A stretch of 64,000 nt of DNA from Acidimicrobiales bacterium (GTDB lineage Bacteria; Actinomycetota; Acidimicrobiia; Acidimicrobiales; SZUA-35): assembly GCA_028285495.1 (NCBI GenBank), contig JANQPB010000006.1, positions 310,001 to 374,000 on the forward strand, in the 5' to 3' direction. The stretch's first letter is position 1; each line of letters starts with the position of its first letter. Under the pieces are notes generated by a model. The model had not been told where the DNA came from. It did not search any database and saw only the letters and a program-made list of their open reading frames with translations. A program made the translations under genes and the position numbers. Below, in pieces: positions 58,521-64,000 of this stretch.

Positions 58521-59069
58521 GTGAACCACCCCGAGCCCTGGCCCCGGGGTCGATCCCGCGACGGCGGGATCGACGAGATCCCCCTGCCCGGCGTGACCGG
58601 GCGGCTGTGGCTGTGCGGTCATCGGGTGGTCGGCCCCGATCCGAAGGCGGCGCTGGCCCGGGTCGAGGCCGAGGCGATCGTGTGCCTGTGCCAGCGTCAC
58701 GAACTGGCCGAGCGCTACCCCGCCTACGTCGACTGGCTCGACGCCGGCGGCCCCGGACGGGCGTCGTGGTTCCCCACCCCGGATCTCGGCGTCCGGCCGC
58801 TGGAGGAGTTCGTGGCTGCCGTCGACCACCTCGTCGACGGTCTGCGGTCCGGCACGGGAATGATCGTGCACTGCGCCGCCGGCATCGGCCGTTCCGGCAC
58901 GATGGCCGCCGGGGTGCTGCTGGCCCTCGGCGTCGACCACGACCGGGCGCTCGCCACCGTGGCGGAGCACCGGCCGACGGCCGGGCCCGAGGTCGGGGCC
59001 CAGGCCGAGCTGATCGAGCTGGTGGCGACGCGCTACGCCCGAGGGGGCGAGCCGTTCACCGCTGGGTGA
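58521..59069 (+). CDS. Dual-specificity protein phosphatase-like protein
   Basis: A 182-residue Cys-based phosphatase. The P-loop HCAAGIGRSGTMAAG fits HC-x5-R-S, with Cys117 as nucleophile. An Asp-containing loop DLGVRPLEEFVAAVDH may supply the general acid. It could act on phosphotyrosine, phosphoserine or a nucleotide. The start is GTG 58521, 28 bases after the oxidoreductase stop, so the two may be co-transcribed. Its end overlaps the ABC permease gene, convergent, by 14 bp. Confidence 0.85.
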   Translation: MNHPEPWPRGRSRDGGIDEIPLPGVTGRLWLCGHRVVGPDPKAALARVEAEAIVCLCQRHELAERYPAYVDWLDAGGPGRASWFPTPDLGVRPLEEFVAAVDHLVDGLRSGTGMIVHCAAGIGRSGTMAAGVLLALGVDHDRALATVAEHRPTAGPEVGAQAELIELVATRYARGGEPFTAG

Positions 59070-59859
59070 CCCGCCGGTACTGGGCCACCGCCAGCGGGGC
59101 GAACACGGCGATGATCAGGAACGACCAGATGATCGTGTACACCACCGGGTTCTGGAGCGGCCACGCCGTCGGCTCGGGTGTGCCGGGCGGGATGTTGCCG
59201 AACAGCTCCCGCGACGCCTGGGTGATCGCCGACACCGGGTTCCACTCGGCGAAGGTCTTCAGGGGGCCGGGCAGCGTGTCGGAGGGGACGAACGTGTTGG
59301 CGATGAACGTCAGCGGGAAGATGACGATGAACGAGGCGTTGTTGACCACCTCGGGGCTCGGCACCAGCAACCCGACGAGGGCCATGATCCAGGAGAACGC
59401 GTAGGCGAACAGCAGGAGGATCGCGAACCCGATCACGGCGTCGAGGAAGCTGCCCCGGATCCGCCAGCCGACCAGCAGGCCCGTGAGGGCCATGATGGCC
59501 AGCGAGAGCACGTTGTAGATCACGTCGCTCGCCGTCCGGCCGACGATCACCGCCGCCCGAGACATCGGCAGCGACTTGAACCGCTGGATGATGCCCTTCT
59601 GCATGTCCTCGGCCAGGCCGGCCCCGGTGAACGTGGCGCCGAAGATGACGGTCTGGGCGAAGATGCCGGCGATCAGGAACTCCCGGTAGGAGCCGCCGGG
59701 TATCTCGATGGCGCTGCCGAACACGTAGGCGAACAGCAGCACGAACATGATGGGCGAGATCAGGACGAAGACCAGGACCTCGGGGACGCGCACGATCTTG
59801 ATCACGTTGCGCCTGGCGATCACCAGCCCGTCGCCGATCGCCGCTCGGAGGCCGTTCAT
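59056..59859 (-). CDS. ABC-2 type transporter permease (DrrB-like)
   Basis: A 267-residue membrane protein with six helices. The segment EIPGGSYREFLIAGIFAQTV and then GAGLAEDMQKGIIQRFKSLP are hallmark of the drug-exporting DrrB group; the following helices end with IWSFLIIAVFAPLAVAQYRR. Together with the ATPase upstream it would export a small molecule. Start ATG 59859 overlaps the ATPase stop by 4 bp. Confidence 0.9.
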   Translation of the reverse strand: MNGLRAAIGDGLVIARRNVIKIVRVPEVLVFVLISPIMFVLLFAYVFGSAIEIPGGSYREFLIAGIFAQTVIFGATFTGAGLAEDMQKGIIQRFKSLPMSRAAVIVGRTASDVIYNVLSLAIMALTGLLVGWRIRGSFLDAVIGFAILLLFAYAFSWIMALVGLLVPSPEVVNNASFIVIFPLTFIANTFVPSDTLPGPLKTFAEWNPVSAITQASRELFGNIPPGTPEPTAWPLQNPVVYTIIWSFLIIAVFAPLAVAQYRRVTQR

Positions 59860-60866
59860 CCCTCGCCCTCCCCGCGCCCGGCGCCCGGTTGGTCCTCGAC
59901 CACGGCCAGATGACCGGTCAACGTGAGGAACGCATCGTCGAGCGTCGGCCGCCGAAGCATCACGTCACGGATCTCGATGCCGGCGGCGTCGAGGTTGCGG
60001 AGGGCCTGGGTCAGCACCGGGGCCCCGCCCGTGATCGGCACCAGCAGCGTCTCGGGGCGGCCGTCCGGCCGGATCTCGCCGCTGGCGAGCGGAGCCAGCA
60101 CGCTGCGGGCCGACTCGGCGACGGCGGCGTCGGCCACCGTGACCTCGATCCGCTCGCCGCCGACCATCTCCTTCAGCTCGTCCGGGGTGCCCTGGGCGAT
60201 TGCCCGACCGCCGTCGATGACCATGATGTCGTCGGCCAGCTGGTCGGCCTCGTCGAGGTACTGGGTGGTCAGCAGCAACGTGGTGCCCTGATCGACCATG
60301 TCCTCGATGACCGTCCACAGCTCGATCCGGCTGGCCGGGTCGAGGCCGGTGGTCGGCTCGTCGAGGAACAGCACCGGCACGTCGGCCACCATCGCCCCGG
60401 CCAGGTCGAGCCGGCGGCGCATGCCCCCCGAGTAGGTCTTGGCCGGCCGGTCGGCGGCGTCCTCCAGGCTGAACCGGGCCAGCAGCTCCCTGGCCCGGGC
60501 CCTCGACCGGTCCTTGCCCAGCCGGTAGAGCCGCCCGATCATGTCGAGGTTCTCGAAGCCGGTCAGCGTCTCGTCGACCGCTGCGTTCTGCCCGGCCAGA
60601 CCGATCCGCTTCCTGACCTCGTGCGGCTCCCGGACGACGTCGGCCCCGGCGACCGTCGCCGTCCCGGCGTCCGGCGTCAGCAGGGTGGTCAGGATGGAGA
60701 CCGCCGTGGTCTTGCCCGCGCCGTTCGGGCCGAGGAGCCCCAGCACGGTGCCCTCGGGGACAGACAGGTCGAGGCCGTCGAGGGCCACGACCTCCTTGTA
60801 GGCCTTCCGCAGGCCGCGGGCTTCGATGACGTTGCCGCCACTGGTAGACACACCGTTCGAGCTCAT
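59856..60866 (-). CDS. ABC transporter ATP-binding protein (DrrA-like)
   Basis: A 336-residue ATPase. Walker A is GPNGAGKTTAVS; the ABC signature is YSGGMRRRLDLAGAM; Walker B is VPVLFLDEPTTGLDPASRI, followed by LLLTTQYLDEADQLADD. The C-terminal 100 residues match the DrrA extension. ATG 60866 gives the usual length; a longer frame to 60923 lacks a good start. It is coupled to the permease gene. Such pairs give multidrug or natural-product export; the cargo is unknown. Confidence 0.93.
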   Translation of the reverse strand: MSSNGVSTSGGNVIEARGLRKAYKEVVALDGLDLSVPEGTVLGLLGPNGAGKTTAVSILTTLLTPDAGTATVAGADVVREPHEVRKRIGLAGQNAAVDETLTGFENLDMIGRLYRLGKDRSRARARELLARFSLEDAADRPAKTYSGGMRRRLDLAGAMVADVPVLFLDEPTTGLDPASRIELWTVIEDMVDQGTTLLLTTQYLDEADQLADDIMVIDGGRAIAQGTPDELKEMVGGERIEVTVADAAVAESARSVLAPLASGEIRPDGRPETLLVPITGGAPVLTQALRNLDAAGIEIRDVMLRRPTLDDAFLTLTGHLAVVEDQPGAGRGEGEG

Positions 60867-60951
60867 CACCGACCAGTTAAGCGGCTCCCGGTGACATCGG
60901 AGCCCGATTCCGCCCGAGTTCACCCGTCCGGGCGGACGGGAACGGCCTCGG

Positions 60952-61362
60952 CTAGGCCGGTGGGGCGACGACGGCGGTCCCGACGACGACTGTCCGGCCG
61001 TTCTCGTCGACGATCGTCAGGTCGACCTCGACCGTGCCCTCGTCCTCGTCGATGTCGGTGACCGCCCCGCCGACCTCGGCCGTCGTGCCGACGACCAGCG
61101 GTCCGCGGAACACCGTGTCGATCGTGCGGACCACGCAACCGGGCGACCAGCGATGCAACAGTGCGAGCAGGAGCCCCTGGCTCATCAGCCCGGGCACCAG
61201 GGCCCCGGGGAGCCCCTCGGCCCTGGCCGCCTCGTGGTCGAGGAACCGGGGGAACCGCATCTCGGCCCCCTCGGTGAACCGGGTCACCGCCTCGAGCGAC
61301 AGGTCCGGCTGCTCGACGGGCAGGTCGTCGCCGAGCTCGATCTCGTCGAAGGAAACCGCCAC
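60952..61362 (-). CDS. MaoC-like hot-dog dehydratase
   Basis: A 136-residue hot-dog protein. It opens VSFDEIELGDDLPVEQPDLS and has AVTRFTEGAEMRFPRFLDHE then LVPGLMSQGLLLALLHRW, the (R)-specific enoyl-CoA hydratase-like pattern, though with the catalytic D-x4-H motif replaced by FLDHEAARAEGLPGALVPG. It lies one base after the stop of the larger dehydratase gene. The two may form one heteromeric enoyl-CoA hydratase. It ends the operon, 86 bp before the ABC ATPase start. Confidence 0.8.
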   Translation of the reverse strand: MAVSFDEIELGDDLPVEQPDLSLEAVTRFTEGAEMRFPRFLDHEAARAEGLPGALVPGLMSQGLLLALLHRWSPGCVVRTIDTVFRGPLVVGTTAEVGGAVTDIDEDEGTVEVDLTIVDENGRTVVVGTAVVAPPA

Positions 61363-61363
61363 C

Positions 61364-61804
61364 TCAGAGCCTCCGGATCATCTTGGAGTCGACGGTCGAC
61401 ACCGACTCGCCGGCGTCGTTGACGAAATCCATCCGGTGGATGATGAAGACCATCGTGCCGGACCGGCCGGTCTTGTCGTAGACGTCGTGCACGCTGGCCC
61501 GACCGGTGAGCGTGTCGCCGGGGCGGACCGCACCGTGCACGTTGACCGTCTTGCCCCCGTCGATCCCGAACCCGTCGCCGAAGCGAGGGAAGTCCTCGGG
61601 CAGCATGCGCCCGGTGCCGAGGCAGGCGGTGAAGTTGGGGTGGGCCTGGAAGTCGGGATGGTCCGGATCGACGAAACGGGGGTCGGTCTCGCCGCAGGCG
61701 GCGGCCCAGTCGACCAGTCGCCCGGCATCGATCTCGAACGTGGCGGTCTCGAACTCGGTGCCGGCCCAGTCGGACCGGATGGCGGCAACGTCGACGTCGG
61801 TCAT
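61364..61804 (-). CDS. FAS1-type/MaoC N-terminal-like dehydratase subunit
   Basis: A 146-residue hot-dog protein. TFEIDAGRLVDWAAACGETD then PRFVDPDHPDFQAHPNFTAC matches the MaoC N-terminal (FAS1-like dehydratase) family, and NVHGAVRPGDTLTGRASVHD is its second strand region. Such domains pair with a MaoC partner to make two-subunit enoyl-CoA hydratases in sterol-side-chain and fatty-acid pathways, and here the MaoC gene follows one base after its stop. ATG 61804 lies one base beyond the PHP stop. Confidence 0.8.
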   Translation of the reverse strand: MTDVDVAAIRSDWAGTEFETATFEIDAGRLVDWAAACGETDPRFVDPDHPDFQAHPNFTACLGTGRMLPEDFPRFGDGFGIDGGKTVNVHGAVRPGDTLTGRASVHDVYDKTGRSGTMVFIIHRMDFVNDAGESVSTVDSKMIRRL

Positions 61805-61805
61805 G

Positions 61806-62456
61806 TCACTCGTCCTCCTGGTCGCGGAACGACACCGGCCGGTAGCGCCCGCTGTGCAGCGCCGCGACCAGGCCGTCGACGTCGTCGATGGGGCCGGCCT
61901 CGTCGTCGAAGTCGGTGGCGCAGAAGCCGATCCGGCTGACGATGTGGCTGTCGCTTCCGCCGAAGCCCCGGTAGCCGTGCTCGGCCGCCCGCTCGACCGA
62001 CAGCTCGTCCTCACCGGGGATGCTGCCGCCGTTGAGCACCTCGACGGTGTGGACCCCGTCGACCGGGCCCTTGCGCTCGTAGTGGGCGAACAGCCCGACG
62101 TTCTTGCGGCCGGGGTGGCACGGGGCGGCGAAGGCCCCGCAGCGCTCGGCCGCCTCGAGCACCTCGGGCAGCGGGTTGTCGACCTTGGCGAAGTCGAAGC
62201 TGTTGACCAGGTCGTCGTTGACCCCGAACACCAGCACGTGCCCGTAGTCGGTCTCGACCTCGCTCGCCTTCAGGATCAACAGGCCGTAGGTGTCCTCGAG
62301 GTGGCGGTAGTCGGACTCGTCGTCGAACTGGCGGTGCTCGGTCAGCACGAACCCGTCGATCGGCAGCTCCTTCTTGCGGATCCACTTGCAGTAGTTCTCG
62401 ACCTTGGCCCGCCCGTCGTCCGACTTGATGCTGTGGGTGTGCAGGTCCAGGATCAT
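61806..62456 (-). CDS. PHP-domain metal-dependent phosphoesterase-like protein
   Basis: A 216-residue PHP domain. Metal-binding motifs are visible: DLHTHSIKSDDG at residues 3-14, VLTEHRQFDDE, ASEVETDYGHVLVFG, PCHPGRKNVG and GGSDSHIVSRIG. The family hydrolyses phosphate esters, such as histidinol phosphate or nucleotides, with three metals. Its place between a DUF35 protein and hot-dog dehydratases is unusual and the substrate is unknown. ATG 62456 overlaps the stop of the DUF35 gene by 4 bp. Confidence 0.85.
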   Translation of the reverse strand: MILDLHTHSIKSDDGRAKVENYCKWIRKKELPIDGFVLTEHRQFDDESDYRHLEDTYGLLILKASEVETDYGHVLVFGVNDDLVNSFDFAKVDNPLPEVLEAAERCGAFAAPCHPGRKNVGLFAHYERKGPVDGVHTVEVLNGGSIPGEDELSVERAAEHGYRGFGGSDSHIVSRIGFCATDFDDEAGPIDDVDGLVAALHSGRYRPVSFRDQEDE

Positions 62457-62908
62457 GACGCTCCTGCGCCCGACCCGGAGCCGGTGCCGACCGGCCGGAA
62501 CCGGGGAACGGCGAACGCCTCGCCGTCGTCCCGCTCGCCGGCGGCGAAGTCGGCCTCGACCGCCATCCCGATCGTCACGTCCTCGGGGTCGCAGCCGACG
62601 ATGTTGGTCAGCACCCTCACCCCCTCGTCGAGGTCGACGTAGGCCATCACGTAGGGGCAGGCCTCGGCGAAGCCCTTGGCCTGGTTCTGGTGGGTGACGG
62701 TGTAGGTGTAGACGGTGCCGGTCCCGGCGGCGACGACGTACTCGATGTCGTCGTCCCACGTTGCGGCGGAGATCCCGCGGGGCTTGTGCTGGAAGGTGCC
62801 CGTCGAGGCGCAGCGCTGGAGGACCAGCTCGCCCCGGCCGGCGCCCTCCCACCAGCCCCTGGTCTCCCAGTTGGCGTTCGGGTTCGGGTGTTGGATCTCG
62901 CTGGCCAT
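62453..62908 (-). CDS. DUF35 OB-fold thiolase partner protein
   Basis: A 151-residue protein of the DUF35 type, which partners thiolases. WWEGAGRGELVLQRCASTGT gives the rubredoxin-like region; the usual CxxC pair is reduced, with one Cys visible and then FQHKPRGISAATWDD. The OB-fold follows: VYTYTVTHQNQAKGFAEACP then VMAYVDLDEGVRVLTNIVGC. ATG 62908 overlaps the thiolase stop by one base, in the order usual for the thiolase/DUF35 pair. It likely forms a complex with that thiolase. Confidence 0.88.
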   Translation of the reverse strand: MASEIQHPNPNANWETRGWWEGAGRGELVLQRCASTGTFQHKPRGISAATWDDDIEYVVAAGTGTVYTYTVTHQNQAKGFAEACPYVMAYVDLDEGVRVLTNIVGCDPEDVTIGMAVEADFAAGERDDGEAFAVPRFRPVGTGSGSGAGAS

Positions 62909-64000
62909 CAGCCCGCTCCCAGGATCAAGGTGGCGCCGGAGTGCTTGTCGCCGATCGTTCCCCCGGTGCCGTGGGCCAGGGCGACCTCGGCCCCGTCGAC
63001 CTGCCGCTCCCCGCACTCGCCCCGCAGCTGCTTGACGGCCTCGATGATCAGGAAGATGCCCCGCATGCCGGGGTGGTTCGACGAGAGCCCACCGCCGTCC
63101 GGGTTGACCGGCAGCTCGCCACCGAGGCCGATCCGGCCGCCGCCGACGAAGTCGCCACCCTCGCCCCGCTTGCAGAACCCGAGGTTCTCCAGCGTGGCCA
63201 GCACGGTGATCGTGAACGAGTCGTAGATCATGGCCAGGTCGATGTCGTCGTGGGTGATGCCGGCCATGCCCATCGCCGCCGCGCCCGACTGGGCGGCGGC
63301 GATCGTCAGCAGGTCGGACGACCCGGTCTCCTGGTGGGTGACCGCCTCGCCGCAGCCGAGCAGCTGGACCGGCCGCTTGGCCAGGTCACGGGCCCGCTCC
63401 ATCGAGGTCACCACCACCGCACCGCCGCCGTCGGAGATGATGCAGCAGTCGAGCAGGTGCAGCGGGGACGAGATGACGCGGCTGGCCAGCACGTCGTCGA
63501 CGGTGATCGGCTGGCGCATCTTGGCGTTCGGGTTGAGCCCGGCGTGGCGTCGCATCGTCACCGCGATCTCGGCCAGCTGCTCCGACGTGGTGCCGAAGTG
63601 GTGCATGTGGAGGTTGGCGTACATGGCGTAGCTGCCGACCGTCGTCATGCCGTAGGGGGTGGTGAACGAGGCGGCGGCATCGGCCCCGCCACGGCCGCCG
63701 GTGCCGATGGCCACCGAGTTCGAGGCCGCGGTCGAGCCGTAGAGCACGAGGGCGACCGAGCACAGGCCGGCGTTGATGGCCGCCGCCGCATGGTTGACGT
63801 GGGCCACGAACGACGAGCCGCCGATGTTGGTGCCGTCGATGTAGCTGGGGTGCAGGTCGAGGTACTCGGCCAGGTCGACGATGCCCATCATGCCCATCGA
63901 CATCGACGCCCCGAAGAGCCCGTCGACGTCGTCCTTGGCCAGCCCGGCGTCGGCCAGGGCCTCGCGGGCGCACTCGCCCATGATCTGGAACTCGCTCTTG
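62908..64000 (-). CDS. Thiolase-like acyl-CoA enzyme (5' end beyond window)
   Basis: The frame is open to the right edge and gives about 363 residues of the C-terminal part; the N-terminus is missing. GGSSFVAHVNHAAAAINAGL, MRRHAGLNPNAKMRQPITVD, CCIISDGGGAVVVTSMERAR and GGELPVNPDGGGLSSNHPGM match the SCP2-type thiolase family, and the C-terminal ALAHGTGGTIGDKHSGATLI has the His region but no typical CxG pair. It sits head-to-tail with a DUF35 gene, a mark of thiolases acting on sterol side chains or similar acyl-CoAs. The reaction is carbon-carbon cleavage or formation; which is unknown. Confidence 0.9.
   Translation of the reverse strand, partial: KSEFQIMGECAREALADAGLAKDDVDGLFGASMSMGMMGIVDLAEYLDLHPSYIDGTNIGGSSFVAHVNHAAAAINAGLCSVALVLYGSTAASNSVAIGTGGRGGADAAASFTTPYGMTTVGSYAMYANLHMHHFGTTSEQLAEIAVTMRRHAGLNPNAKMRQPITVDDVLASRVISSPLHLLDCCIISDGGGAVVVTSMERARDLAKRPVQLLGCGEAVTHQETGSSDLLTIAAAQSGAAAMGMAGITHDDIDLAMIYDSFTITVLATLENLGFCKRGEGGDFVGGGRIGLGGELPVNPDGGGLSSNHPGMRGIFLIIEAVKQLRGECGERQVDGAEVALAHGTGGTIGDKHSGATLILGAG

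Noticed and set aside
1..64000. tRNA or rRNA genes
   Set aside because: No cloverleaf-like stretch or conserved rRNA segment was noticed in any gap. This was by eye only; a covariance-model search would be decisive.

Overview
The window is high-G+C, tightly packed bacterial DNA from an actinobacterium. The strongest markers are a complete Pup-proteasome locus (ARC/Mpa, Dop, Pup, PrcB, PrcA, PafA, PafB, PafC) followed on the same strand by TatB, TatC and a HelY-type helicase, plus a gcvH / GarA-type FHA / DUF151 / Rv1830-type MerR neighbourhood. Both are orders known from mycobacteria. The absence of mycolate genes and the many acidic or Ala/Pro-rich tails suggest a deep-branching lineage such as Acidimicrobiia; this is inference and no genus can be fixed. 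I see no rRNA, tRNA, CRISPR array, insertion sequence or prophage.

Layout. 1-4.3 kb: cell-surface glycan genes (two membrane proteins, a Wzx/MATE-like flippase, a GT2 glycosyltransferase), the first cut by the left edge. 4.5-14.7 kb: SelO, a Xer-type recombinase, a large Ala/Pro/Glu-rich protein of unknown function, NUDIX and GNAT enzymes, an acidic zinc-ribbon protein, a LysM/lytic transglycosylase and a double-domain ThyX-like protein. 14.9-31.6 kb: a lone DAGK C-terminal domain, HelY, TatC, TatB, a zinc-ribbon protein, a degenerate GDPD, a signal peptidase I with a long N-terminal tail, then the Pup-proteasome genes. All but the GDPD lie on the minus strand and many overlap by 4 bp.

31.8-45.6 kb: a prolyl oligopeptidase, a histidine phosphatase, a membrane GGDEF diguanylate cyclase, an Rv1830-type MerR regulator, an APH-fold kinase and a PIG-L deacetylase (these last two on the plus strand, inside the garA neighbourhood), DUF151 nuclease, FHA protein, GcvH, a CDP-alcohol phosphatidyltransferase, a DUF2079 membrane protein, an SRAP protein, a nitroreductase and a polytopic membrane protein. 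45.7-49.7 kb: a molybdenum hydroxylase operon (FAD, 2Fe-2S and Mo subunits) ending in a MoaD/ThiS-like gene.

49.9-64 kb: a zinc alcohol dehydrogenase, a TetR regulator with a paired palindromic operator facing a small membrane protein, a cytoplasmic reductive-dehalogenase-like protein with an internal duplication, a VOC protein, a giant fused indolepyruvate-type ferredoxin oxidoreductase, a tyrosine phosphatase, a DrrAB-type ABC exporter, and a tight operon of thiolase, DUF35 OB-fold protein, PHP protein and two hot-dog dehydratases that probably handles acyl-CoA substrates. The thiolase is cut by the right edge.

The reductive-dehalogenase-like protein, the zinc-ribbon GarA-like protein, the double ThyX and the several families that have lost catalytic parts (GDPD, DAGK) are the least ordinary items. 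Nothing here convincingly amounts to a wholly new multigene system.
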